Part shown: positions 37,019-45,212 of the stretch, piece after piece
Numbering within the stretch: position 1 is the stretch's first letter
Layout: each line of letters starts with the position of its first letter
NCBI RefSeq assembly: GCF_001050035.1
Contig: NZ_CVTA01000017.1
Location: 5,520 to 69,519 of the forward strand
Origin: Mycolicibacterium komanii
GTDB taxonomy: Bacteria > Actinomycetota > Actinomycetes > Mycobacteriales > Mycobacteriaceae
DNA length: 64,000 nucleotides
Direction of reading: 5' to 3'
The notes under the pieces: model-generated
The model's database searches: none
The model's input: only the letters and a program-made list of their open reading frames with translations
What the model was told of the DNA's origin: nothing
Made by a program: the position numbers and the translations under genes

Positions 37019-37768
37019 CTAGAACGCGGCCAGCACCTGACCCGCGTACGTGGTGGTGATGAACTCGCGGGTCGATTCGCAGTTGAGCGCGTGGGCCAGC
37101 GCGCGCACCGCGACGCTGTCGTAGTTGTCGGGCCTGGCCACCAGATACTCGGAGTACGCGGCGTTTCCACGATCGCAGTACAGGGCACTGCCGATGTCGA
37201 CGCCCCATTCCATCGCCTGGTTGCCGAACAGGAAGACCACGTCGAAGTCCTTGCGCAGTCCGCCGAGCGTCCAACTGGTCAGCTCCTTGAATATCAGCCC
37301 GCGCGGGTTGGCCCTGATGTCGGTCAGGTTCACGAGGCCCTTGCGGGCACGCCCACACTCGATCAGCCCCAGATCGTCGAGCATCACCAGCGACCGATCG
37401 ATGTTGACAGGGTCCGAGGGCAGCGCCACCTCGGCGTATTCGGGAATGGCGGCCAGGTCGGCGATCTCGGTGGAGTACAGGCCGAACGGTTCGATGTGCA
37501 CCGGGACGACCGGCACCAGCAGGTTTCCGGTCCGACGGTTGAAGTCTTCGAGAAACGGCAGGTACTGGAAGAAGTTCGCGTGTAGGCGCCCCGCGGCGAG
37601 CAGCTCGTTGGGTTCGTCGAAGCTCTCGAAGATCTCGATCTGCAGGTCGATGTCGTGTCGCGCCAACAGATCCCGTACATGATCGAGGATCTCGGCGTGC
37701 GGCACCGGCGTGGCGCCGACCCGAAGCGGCCGCCCCCTGGCCCGCACCGCACGCACCGAGCTGCTCAC
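37019..37768 (-). CDS. MetQ/NLPA-like solute-binding protein without signal peptide
   Basis: 249 residues with the NLPA/MetQ fold: LRVGATPVPHAEILDHVRDLLARHDIDLQIEIFESFDEPNELLAAGRLHANFFQYLPFLEDFN near the start, and later VALPSDPVNIDRSLVMLDDLGLI. Normal MetQ proteins are lipoproteins feeding an ABC methionine importer; this one begins VSSSVRAVRARGRPLRVGAT with no hydrophobic signal and no lipobox, and no MetN/MetI genes lie nearby. A TAGTCT -10 seven bases before GTG 37768 supports this start. A cytosolic ligand-sensing role with the adjoining winged-helix protein is inferred. Divergent from the permease-ligase fusion gene. Confidence 0.75.
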   Translation of the reverse strand: MSSSVRAVRARGRPLRVGATPVPHAEILDHVRDLLARHDIDLQIEIFESFDEPNELLAAGRLHANFFQYLPFLEDFNRRTGNLLVPVVPVHIEPFGLYSTEIADLAAIPEYAEVALPSDPVNIDRSLVMLDDLGLIECGRARKGLVNLTDIRANPRGLIFKELTSWTLGGLRKDFDVVFLFGNQAMEWGVDIGSALYCDRGNAAYSEYLVARPDNYDSVAVRALAHALNCESTREFITTTYAGQVLAAF

Positions 37769-37775
37769 CGCCCGA

Positions 37776-37781
37776 AGACTA
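37776..37781 (-). promoter_or_regulatory. Leaderless -10 for the MetQ-like gene
   Basis: On the minus strand TAGTCT, seven bases before GTG 37768. If correct, no signal peptide can be encoded upstream, which matters for the location of the protein. Confidence 0.5.
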
Positions 37782-37917
37782 CAGAGGCGCCGAAGGTGTG
37801 CAAGTCGCTCCAATGTGTCCAATTGTTACGGCCTAGGACTCACGGTGACTCCAGATGTGGTGCCGCGCAGCGCGTTACTCCTATCGTGCCCGTAACTACC
37901 ACCGAAGGACGCTGTAC

Positions 37918-40683
37918 ATGTCTGAAATCATCGCGCCTCCAGAGGATTTGAGCGAGAAGGCCGAGACGCCGACACGCAGGCTGCGGGGCAATCTCGGAGT
38001 GCCCGCCATCGTGTTCATGGTCGTCGCCGCGGCGGCACCGCTCGGCGTGATCGGCGGGGTCGTCCCGCTGGGGCTGGCTTCTGGCAACGGCGCCGGCTTT
38101 CCCGCGACATTCGTTGCCGCCACCATCGTGCTGCTGTTCTTCGCGGTCGGTTTCACCGCGCTGACACCTTACGTCGAGGAGGCCGGGGCCTTCTTCTCCT
38201 ATGTCCGCAAGGCCCTGGGCTTTCCGGTCGGCATCGGCATCGCGTTCGTCGCACTGCTGAGCTACGTCGCGCTGGAGGCCGGCGTCTACGGCCTGCTCGG
38301 CCCGGCCGGCGTCAGCGTCGTCGAACTGTTCGGCGGCCCCGCTCTGCCGTGGTGGTTGTTCGCCGCGGTCGCCTTCGCGGTCACCACCTATCTCGGCTAC
38401 CGCAACATCGAGCTCTCCAGCCGGGTGCTCGCCGTGCTCCTGACCGCCGAGATCGCGATAGTGCTGGTCCTCGACCTGGTGATCGTGGTTCGGGGCGGCG
38501 ATCACGGGCTGTCCAGCGGCATCGTCAACCCGAACGCCGTCTTCTCCGGCTCATTGGGCATCGGGTTGTTGTTCGCTCTGATCAGTTACGTCGGGTTCGA
38601 GGCCACCGCGATCTTCCGCGACGAGGCCCGCACCCCGGAACGCACCATCCCGCGCGCCACCTACGCCGCGCTCATCCTCATCGGCGTGTTCTACGCAGTC
38701 AGCAGCTGGGCGCTGATCTCGGGCTGGGGCGACGAGCAGGCCGTCACCCAGGCCACCGAGGCCGGCGGCACGTTCCTGGCCGACACCGCCCAGCGCTACA
38801 TCGGCCTCGTCGGCACCGACATCATCACGGTGCTGTATTTCACCAGCCTGTTCGCCTGCATCCTGGCCTTCCACAACGTCGCGTCGCGCTACGTGTTCGC
38901 ACTGTCGCAGCGCGACGTACTGCCCGCGTCGTTGAGCTATCCGCACACCAAACACGGCTCGCCGCACCAGGCTTCGCTGTGGATCTCCGGTGTGGTCGCG
39001 GTGAGCATCGCACTGGCTGTGGTGTTCGAGCTCGATCCCGCCGCGCAGTTCTACACCTGGTTCGCCGGCACGACGACCGTCGGCTTCGTGGTGCTGCTGA
39101 TCGCCACGTCGGTCTCGGTTCTGGTGTTCTTCGCCCGCGATCGGCGCGGCCACTCACAGTGGCGGGTGCGCATCGCGCCGGCGCTGGGACTGGTCGGACT
39201 GGCCGCGGCGCTGGTGCTGATCCTCGCCAACCTCAGAGATCTGGTGGGTGGTTCGAGCATCCTGGCCTGGATCGTCATCGGGCTGTTGGTCGGCTCCTTC
39301 GCCGTCGGCACGGTGGTCGGCACCCGGGGTGGGCGAGAGGACTCACGGATGACGCAGACGATCGATTCCGCCCCGGCGGCCGAGCGAGAACTGTTGACCC
39401 GCCTCGACGAGGGCTCCCTGACCGAGATCGAGGTGGCGTGGAGCGATCCGTTCGGCCACGCCCAGGGCAAGCGCATCCCGGCAGGCCAGTTCCTCGAACG
39501 CGCGCGCGGCGCCGGGTTCGCGTTCTGCGAGGCGTCGCTGGGCTGGAACACCGACGGAACCGTGATCGACTCGTTGCGGCTCACCAACTGGGACGGCGGC
39601 TATCCCGACGTCTACGCCGTACCCGACCTGACGACCTTCCGCTCACTGCCGTGGCGTCCCGGTGTCGGCCATGTCATCGCCGATATCGTTGCACACGACC
39701 GCAATCCGTCGCTGCTCGATCCGCGCGCCGTCCTGCGGCGGGTGCTGGCACGGCTCGCCACCCACGGCTACACGGCCAAGGTGGGCGTGGAACTGGAGTT
39801 CTACCTGCTCGACCCCGACGGGTCGCCGTTCCAACACGACATCCACGCCTACTCGCTGGAGAACGCCAACGCGCTCGATCCGCTGATCACCGATCTGTAC
39901 GAAACACTCGGCGCCTTCACGCGGTTGGAGGGCATCCAGACCGAGTACGGCCCGGGCCAGGTGGAGACAAACCTCGTCTACGCCGACGCACTCGAGGCCG
40001 CGGACGACGCCGCGCGGCTCAAGTACGCCGCCAAGGAGGTCGCCCGCAAGCACGGCAAGCTGGCGTCCTTCATGCCCAAGCCGTTCACCGAGCACTCCGG
40101 CAGTTCCGCTCATCTGCACATCTCGTTGTGGCGCGACAGCGCACCGGCTTTCGCGGCGGTCGACGGTGGCGAGAACGACCTGGCGCTGCGGGCGATCGCG
40201 GGCCTGCTCGAGCATCTACCGTCCATCACGCTGTTCGGTGCCCACTCGGTGAACGCCTACCGTCGCTTCGCCCCCGATTCGTTCGCCCCCACGACGGTGA
40301 CGTGGAGCCGCGACAATCGCAGTGCCGCGGTGCGTTCCCTGGTCGAATCCGACCCGACGGCCACGCGGATCGAATTACGAACCGGTGCATCCGATTCCGA
40401 TCCCTACTGGCTGGTCGCCTCGGCGCTGGCCGCGGTGGTCGCCGGCATCGAGGCGGGCCGGACGCCGGCCGAGCGCGGCCAGGGCAACCTCTACGGCAGC
40501 GGCGCACCGCTGCCGGAGTCGCTCGGGGTGGCGCTGGCGTTGGCCACCCGGGACGACACGATCACCGAGATCCTCGGTGAGGATTCCGTGCACGACTTCG
40601 CCGCGATCGCCCGCAGCGAGTGGGAGCAGTACATCGGCCATGTCAGCGACTGGGAACGCCGACGCTATCTGGCCAGTTCATGA
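37918..40683 (+). CDS. Amino-acid permease fused in frame to a glutamine-synthetase-like ligase
   Basis: One uninterrupted 921-codon frame. Residues 1-477 are a 12-helix APC-superfamily permease (GVPAIVFMVVAAAAPLGVIGG, EEAGAFFSYVRKALG, SYVGFEATAIFRDEARTPERTIPRAT). Residues 478-921 are a complete glutamine-synthetase-like enzyme: AWSDPFGHAQGKR, KVGVELEFYLLD, IQTEYGPGQVETNL, SGSSAHLHISLW, TVTWSRDNRSAAVRSL and TRIELRTGASDSDPYW. There is no stop codon between them; at the junction ATG 39349 has a GAGAGG eight bases before it, so the ligase might also be made alone. Uptake of an amine or amino acid coupled to gamma-glutamylation is inferred. AAGGA precedes ATG 37918. Its TGA overlaps the next ATG. 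Confidence 0.88.
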   Translation: MSEIIAPPEDLSEKAETPTRRLRGNLGVPAIVFMVVAAAAPLGVIGGVVPLGLASGNGAGFPATFVAATIVLLFFAVGFTALTPYVEEAGAFFSYVRKALGFPVGIGIAFVALLSYVALEAGVYGLLGPAGVSVVELFGGPALPWWLFAAVAFAVTTYLGYRNIELSSRVLAVLLTAEIAIVLVLDLVIVVRGGDHGLSSGIVNPNAVFSGSLGIGLLFALISYVGFEATAIFRDEARTPERTIPRATYAALILIGVFYAVSSWALISGWGDEQAVTQATEAGGTFLADTAQRYIGLVGTDIITVLYFTSLFACILAFHNVASRYVFALSQRDVLPASLSYPHTKHGSPHQASLWISGVVAVSIALAVVFELDPAAQFYTWFAGTTTVGFVVLLIATSVSVLVFFARDRRGHSQWRVRIAPALGLVGLAAALVLILANLRDLVGGSSILAWIVIGLLVGSFAVGTVVGTRGGREDSRMTQTIDSAPAAERELLTRLDEGSLTEIEVAWSDPFGHAQGKRIPAGQFLERARGAGFAFCEASLGWNTDGTVIDSLRLTNWDGGYPDVYAVPDLTTFRSLPWRPGVGHVIADIVAHDRNPSLLDPRAVLRRVLARLATHGYTAKVGVELEFYLLDPDGSPFQHDIHAYSLENANALDPLITDLYETLGAFTRLEGIQTEYGPGQVETNLVYADALEAADDAARLKYAAKEVARKHGKLASFMPKPFTEHSGSSAHLHISLWRDSAPAFAAVDGGENDLALRAIAGLLEHLPSITLFGAHSVNAYRRFAPDSFAPTTVTWSRDNRSAAVRSLVESDPTATRIELRTGASDSDPYWLVASALAAVVAGIEAGRTPAERGQGNLYGSGAPLPESLGVALALATRDDTITEILGEDSVHDFAAIARSEWEQYIGHVSDWERRRYLASS

Positions 40684-41900
40684 CGCACGCACCGCGGCCC
40701 GCATTCGTCGACGACGTGCAGAGCGGCTCCGCCGAGGACAGGATGGCCCGGCTGACGCCGATCGTCGACGACCTCAGCAAGGCCGATGCGGACGCCGAAC
40801 GCGAGCGGGTGCTGCAGTACGACGCCGTCGGGCGGCTGCGCCACGCCGGGCTGCTCGGCCTGCGGGTCCCCGTCCGCTACGGTGGTCCAGGAGGGAGCGC
40901 TCGCCACGTGCTGTCCACGGTCATCTCGATCGCACGCGGTAGTTCCAATGTGGCACAGGCCCTTCGGCCGCACTTCGGGTTCGCCGAGCGGCTGCTGAGC
41001 AACCGCGCCACCGAGGCCGAACGACGACACTGGTTCCCGCGCATCAACGATGGCACGGTCTTCGGCAACGCCATCACCGACGGCAACGGCAAGTCGCCGT
41101 CGAGTTCGGAAACCCGCCTCGTTGCCGACGCCGACGGTGTGCTGCGGCTCAACGGCTACAAGTTCTATTCCACGGGAACCCTTTTCGCCGACCTCATCGC
41201 GGTATCCGCCGTCGACGCCGACGGCAGGGACCTGCAGACGATCATCCCGGCGGACCGTGACGGCGTCGAACTCTACGACGACTGGGACGGTTTCGGTCAA
41301 CGCGCCACGGCCAGCGGCGGCACCCGGTTCACCGATGTGATCGTGCATCCGGTGGAGGTGACCACCGTGTCCGACGGTAAGCACCTCGGGCACGGCACGG
41401 CGTTCCTGCAGTTGTATCTGGCTGCCGTGACAGCGGGTATCGCTCACGCGGTCGCCGACGACGCGGTCACCTATGTGCGGACGAAGGCGCGCCCGGCCTC
41501 GCATTCGCTGGCCGACTCCGCATCCGGGGATCCGTTCGTGTTGGAAGCGGTCGGCAGCATCGCCGCCGACGCTGCCGCCGCCGAAGCGCTCGTCCTTGCC
41601 GCTGCCGACGGCATCGACAGGCTGGTCGACCGCGGCCAACAAGACGATCCGGACGCCCTCGCCGAACTGGCGATCTCGGTGGCCAAAACGCAGTTGGTCA
41701 CCGAACGTCTGGCGCTGACGGCCGCCGAGCGGTTGTTCGACACCGGGGGAGCATCGGCCACCGCACGGTCACTGAACCTGGACCGACATTGGCGCAACGT
41801 CCGAACGATCGCCAGCCACAGCCCGTTGGCCTATAAGGCCCATGCCGCCGGCAACTACGCGGTCAACGGCGTCTGGCCGCCGGCCAACGGCTACTTCTGA
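40680..41900 (+). CDS. Acyl-CoA-dehydrogenase-fold flavoprotein, SfnB/DszC-like
   Basis: 406 residues. Family features: LLGLRVPVRYGGPGG, FGNAITDGNGK, LRLNGYKFYSTGTLFADLIAVSAVD, DDWDGFGQRATASGGTRFTDV, and the C-terminal LNLDRHWRNVRTIASHSPLAYKAHAAGNYAVNG. This closely resembles SfnB and DszC-type members, which use reduced flavin to oxygenate sulfur compounds or help in sulfur acquisition, rather than beta-oxidation dehydrogenases. It is coupled to the permease-ligase fusion by an ATGA overlap, so both probably serve one substrate, perhaps a sulfur-containing amine or amino acid (inference). Confidence 0.82.
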   Translation: MTHAPRPAFVDDVQSGSAEDRMARLTPIVDDLSKADADAERERVLQYDAVGRLRHAGLLGLRVPVRYGGPGGSARHVLSTVISIARGSSNVAQALRPHFGFAERLLSNRATEAERRHWFPRINDGTVFGNAITDGNGKSPSSSETRLVADADGVLRLNGYKFYSTGTLFADLIAVSAVDADGRDLQTIIPADRDGVELYDDWDGFGQRATASGGTRFTDVIVHPVEVTTVSDGKHLGHGTAFLQLYLAAVTAGIAHAVADDAVTYVRTKARPASHSLADSASGDPFVLEAVGSIAADAAAAEALVLAAADGIDRLVDRGQQDDPDALAELAISVAKTQLVTERLALTAAERLFDTGGASATARSLNLDRHWRNVRTIASHSPLAYKAHAAGNYAVNGVWPPANGYF

Positions 41901-41990
41901 GCGCGCGCCGTTTAGGCACGGTCCCGCCCGGGCACACGCAGAATTAGCGGGTTCGTCAATGAGCCGGCTCGACAGATCAAAGGAGCCGAC

Positions 41991-42467
41991 ATGGATAGCA
42001 ACGTCATCGTGTGGATTATCGTCGCCATCGCTGTCATCGCCGCCATCGTGCTGGTGGCCGTCGTGGCACGCAATGCGCGCAACAAGCGCCGCCGCCTCGA
42101 GGCCGAGCGGCTCCGCACCGAGGTCGATCAGAAGTCGCAGCATCTACAGAAGCGCGAGACCGTGGCTCAGGAAACCGAGGCACGCGCCCGCGCCGCGCAG
42201 GCCGAAGCGGAGGCGAAGGCCGCCGAGGCGGCCCGGCTGCAGGATGCCGCGCGCACGCACCGCGACGCGGTGACTACCAAGCGCGACGAACTCGACGAAC
42301 AACGCGCCCGCGCCGATGCCCTGGACCCGACGACCCGCACCTCCGAACCGGTCGCCGATGCGACGCATACCAGGACCGACGGACTGCGGGACGATTTCGC
42401 CGCACGGCCCGACCACACCCGGGCTCCCGACCACACCCGGGCTCCCGAGCAGCAGCACCGGCCGTGA
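41991..42467 (+). CDS. Membrane-anchored coiled-coil protein
   Basis: 158 residues: an N-terminal membrane segment (VIVWIIVAIAVIAAIVLVAVVA, about 5-27), a basic stop-transfer KRRR, then about 75 residues of Ala/Glu/Gln/Arg-rich coiled coil and a disordered tail with a duplicated DHTRAP encoded by an 18-bp direct repeat at 42410-42445. The soluble part would be cytosolic. Function unknown. Good ribosome site AGGAG before ATG 41991. Its TGA overlaps the GTG start of the HAD gene (GTGA). Confidence 0.72.
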   Translation: MDSNVIVWIIVAIAVIAAIVLVAVVARNARNKRRRLEAERLRTEVDQKSQHLQKRETVAQETEARARAAQAEAEAKAAEAARLQDAARTHRDAVTTKRDELDEQRARADALDPTTRTSEPVADATHTRTDGLRDDFAARPDHTRAPDHTRAPEQQHRP

Positions 42468-43162
42468 CCGGCCACGCCAAGACCGCATCGGCCGTCCTGT
42501 TCGACATCGACGGCACGCTGATCGACTCGAACTACCTGCACGTGCACGCGTGGTACCGGGCGTTCGAGGAGGCCGGCCACCCGGTCGAGGCCTGGCGGAT
42601 CCACCGCTCGATCGGCATGGACGGTACGACGCTGGTCGAGACGCTGGCGCCGAACGCCGACGCAGAGGCCCGAAGCCAGGCCAAGGACCTGCACTCGCGC
42701 TACTACAAGGAGCTTGCGCCGCACCTGAGACGGCTGCCCGGCGCCCGCGAACTTCTCGAGGCGGTGCACAAACTCGACATCCGGGTCGTGCTGGCAACCT
42801 CGGCGCCCGAGGAAGAGCTGTGGATGCTGCGCGAGGTGCTCGACAGCGATCACCTCGTGTACGCGGTGACCTCGTCGGAGGATGTCGACACCGCCAAACC
42901 CGAGCCCGACATCGTTGAGATCGCGCTACAACGCGCAGGGGTCACGGCCGCACACGCGGTGTTCGTCGGTGACTCGGTCTGGGATGTGGAGGCCTGTCAG
43001 CGCGCGGGCGTGGACAGCATCGCCGTGCTCAGCGGGGGAGTCTCGCGCGGAGAGCTCGAAACGGCAGGAGCGCAACGCGTTTTCGAGCATCCGCTGGAGC
43101 TCTGCCAGCATCTCGACGACACGTCGATCGCCGCGCTGGCCAACATCGTGGGTGCTCGCTGA
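42464..43162 (+). CDS. HAD-superfamily hydrolase
   Basis: 232 residues with the HAD motifs in order: VLFDIDGTLIDSN (nucleophile and acid Asp), VVLATSAPEEE (motif II), KPEPDIVEIAL (motif III Lys) and VFVGDSVWDVEACQRAG (motif IV). The helical cap after motif I is of the phosphoglycolate-phosphatase/beta-phosphoglucomutase kind. It hydrolyses a phosphomonoester; the substrate is not identifiable. The start is GTG 42464 in the GTGA overlap; the much longer open frame to 42011 crosses the coiled-coil gene out of frame. Confidence 0.86.
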   Translation: MTGHAKTASAVLFDIDGTLIDSNYLHVHAWYRAFEEAGHPVEAWRIHRSIGMDGTTLVETLAPNADAEARSQAKDLHSRYYKELAPHLRRLPGARELLEAVHKLDIRVVLATSAPEEELWMLREVLDSDHLVYAVTSSEDVDTAKPEPDIVEIALQRAGVTAAHAVFVGDSVWDVEACQRAGVDSIAVLSGGVSRGELETAGAQRVFEHPLELCQHLDDTSIAALANIVGAR

Positions 43163-43184
43163 CCAGCGCCCGCGAGGCCGTCGG

Positions 43185-43829
43185 TCACCCATTGAGGAGC
43201 TGACGACACAGGCTCGCGGCCAACCAGGTCTCGAACCGTTTCGACGACCATCCGCGCACTCCCACCAGGCGGTCGTAGAGCAGGGGATCGGCCGACAACC
43301 ACGCGATATCCGCCGCATCGGCCCGTTTCAGTGCGCGGTCGAGCGCCCCCAACTGCGCGAGCCGATCGACGATGCGGCGCGCACCGTCGAGCCGCTGCCG
43401 CTCGAAGCGCGCCGCCAGCGTCCGCGCCTCGGCGTCCGTCCCCGCGGCGATTTCCAGCGCCGCGAACAACCGGGCTGTGCGCGCGTCGATCGCGGTGATG
43501 ACGCCCGCCCACCTACGCAGCAGGGTGGCGGCGTCGGTTTCGGCAAGCAGCGCGCGCATCTCGTCGCGATCGGTCAACGCAACCGGCGCGTCATCGCCGG
43601 CGACCGCCCACTCCATCGCCACCCTCAAGAGATCCACCTTGCTGCCGACCGAGCTGAAGACGGTCTTTCGGCTCACGCCGGCGGCAGCCGCGACAGCGTC
43701 GATGGTCGTTGCCGCATAGCCCTGCTCGACGAACAACCGCTGCGCGGTCTCGATGATCCTGCGCCGCGTCTGTCCTGCCTGCACGGCCCGCAACTGTGAC
43801 GAGTAGCGCCGCTTGACAGAGTCCGACAT
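43185..43829 (-). CDS. TetR-family regulator
   Basis: 214 residues with the helix-turn-helix at about 40-65 (ATTIDAVAAAAGVSRKTVFSSVGSKVDLL). The second helix carries SVGS where most TetR proteins have Tyr/His-Phe. It faces the FAD monooxygenase gene with a 54-bp gap containing symmetric sequence (43833-43869), the classic repressor/target arrangement. ATG 43829 is the first in-frame Met before the domain; upstream frame is antisense to the monooxygenase. The ligand is unknown. Confidence 0.87.
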   Translation of the reverse strand: MSDSVKRRYSSQLRAVQAGQTRRRIIETAQRLFVEQGYAATTIDAVAAAAGVSRKTVFSSVGSKVDLLRVAMEWAVAGDDAPVALTDRDEMRALLAETDAATLLRRWAGVITAIDARTARLFAALEIAAGTDAEARTLAARFERQRLDGARRIVDRLAQLGALDRALKRADAADIAWLSADPLLYDRLVGVRGWSSKRFETWLAASLCRQLLNG

Positions 43830-43832
43830 TCG

Positions 43833-43869
43833 GGTAACCCTTCGTATATTGAATACACCATAGGTTACC
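43833..43869. promoter_or_regulatory. Symmetric operator region between TetR and FAD monooxygenase
   Basis: GGTAACC (43833-43839) and GGTTACC (43863-43869) flank GTATATTGAATAC (43844-43856), which has inverted GTAT/ATAC ends; the set is roughly symmetric about 43851. It covers both divergent promoters. Binding by the adjacent TetR protein is inferred. Confidence 0.55.
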
Positions 43870-43883
43870 TGAAAAGAGATGTG

Positions 43884-45212
43884 ATGAGAACCATCGTCGT
43901 CGGCGCCGGGCCGGCCGGGCTCTACAGCGCGATCGTCTTGGCCCGCCGTGGCCGCGAGGTCCTCGTCGTCGACCGCGACCCCGGCCCACCCGAACGTGGG
44001 TGGTGGCGGCGTCGCGGGGTGATGCAGTTTCACCAGGCCCACACGTTCCGTCGCCAAGTGATCGACGCGCTGGCGGCTGAGATGCCCGACGTGCTCGACG
44101 CGTTGCACGCCGCGGGTGCCGTGACCGCGACGGACGACCGTGGCCGAGCGGTTGGCCTGCTGTGCCGCAGGATGACCTTCGACCGGGTGCTCTGGGCCCA
44201 CGCCGTCGCGCATCGCAACGTCGCCTTCCACACGGGAAACGTCGATGAGGTGCACGCGGGCCGAACCGGCGGCGTCGCGGTCGAGGTCGGAACCACGACG
44301 CTGGAAGCCGATCTGGTGCTGGACGCGTCGGGGCGCGACAGCCGCTTCACACGATCGATACGCCCGCCGGTCAGCGGCAAGGAGTGCGGCGCGGCCTACG
44401 TGAGCCGGCAGTACCAACTGCACCGGACTGCCACACCACCGCCGATGTCGATGCCGTTCGGGACGGTGCTGTCCCTGTCCGGGTACTGGGCCCTGGCGTA
44501 TCTGCACGACAACGGCGCGTTCTCGGTGACGATCGTGCACGACGGCACCGATCCGCGAATGCGCCTCCTGCGGCACCCGGACATCTTCGAAGCCGTCGTA
44601 CGCGAGATCCCGTCACTCTCCGAATGGATCGAACCGTCACGAAGCCGCGCGCTCACCGGGATCATGCCGGGATCGCGCCTGTACAACGGCTACCGCGGGC
44701 AACGCGACGACACGGGACATGTTCCACTGCCCGGGCTCGTCTCGCTCGGCGACGCGGTTTGTACGACCACTCCGCTCGCCGGTCGTGGCGTGGCGCTCGC
44801 GTTGATGCAGGCGCGCGAGCTGATGTCGATCCTCGACTTCAGCGGCGACGATATCCACGGCGCAACAGCAGAATTCGATGAATGGTGCGCAACCCACATC
44901 CGGCCGTGGTACGACGACCACCTCTACGCCGACGCCGAACGAATGCGGCGCTGGTCAGGCCACGACGTCGATCTGACCAAACCGTTGCCGTCCGATCTGA
45001 TCGTCGCCGCGGCCGACGCCGACCCGGAACTGGGGGCGATTGTCGCACCGTACGTCACGATGGACGCACGCCCCGACAGCCTTCGCGTTGCCGAATCGCA
45101 CGCCAGAAGGCGCTACGAAAACGGTTGGCGCCCAGCACCTGCCGCGGGTCCGAGCCGCGATGACCTCATCGAGCTCGTGACGGAGGCGTCCAGGACACCG
45201 GTAAGCGCTTGA
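43884..45212 (+). CDS. FAD-dependent monooxygenase-like oxidoreductase
   Basis: 442 residues. FAD-binding landmarks: RTIVVGAGPAGLYSAIVLARRGREVLVVDRD at the N-terminus (Rossmann GxGxxG), LVLDASGRDSRF, and PGLVSLGDAVCTTTPLAGRGVALALMQA (the GD motif) near 290. This is the layout of flavin hydroxylases related to geranylgeranyl reductases and halogenases. Substrate unknown. ATG 43884 has GAAAAGAGAT upstream; GTG 43881 is an alternative. Controlled probably by the divergent TetR gene. The 3' end overlaps the convergent P450 gene by 47 bp. Confidence 0.84.
   Translation: MRTIVVGAGPAGLYSAIVLARRGREVLVVDRDPGPPERGWWRRRGVMQFHQAHTFRRQVIDALAAEMPDVLDALHAAGAVTATDDRGRAVGLLCRRMTFDRVLWAHAVAHRNVAFHTGNVDEVHAGRTGGVAVEVGTTTLEADLVLDASGRDSRFTRSIRPPVSGKECGAAYVSRQYQLHRTATPPPMSMPFGTVLSLSGYWALAYLHDNGAFSVTIVHDGTDPRMRLLRHPDIFEAVVREIPSLSEWIEPSRSRALTGIMPGSRLYNGYRGQRDDTGHVPLPGLVSLGDAVCTTTPLAGRGVALALMQARELMSILDFSGDDIHGATAEFDEWCATHIRPWYDDHLYADAERMRRWSGHDVDLTKPLPSDLIVAAADADPELGAIVAPYVTMDARPDSLRVAESHARRRYENGWRPAPAAGPSRDDLIELVTEASRTPVSA

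Noticed and set aside
36438..37358. 306-codon frame that would extend the winged-helix regulator upstream
   Set aside because: The extension lies in the MetQ-like gene in another frame and has no receiver-domain features.
42011..43162. 383-codon frame suggesting an N-terminally extended HAD hydrolase
   Set aside because: The extension is the coiled-coil gene read out of frame; the GTGA overlap at 42464 gives the normal HAD length.
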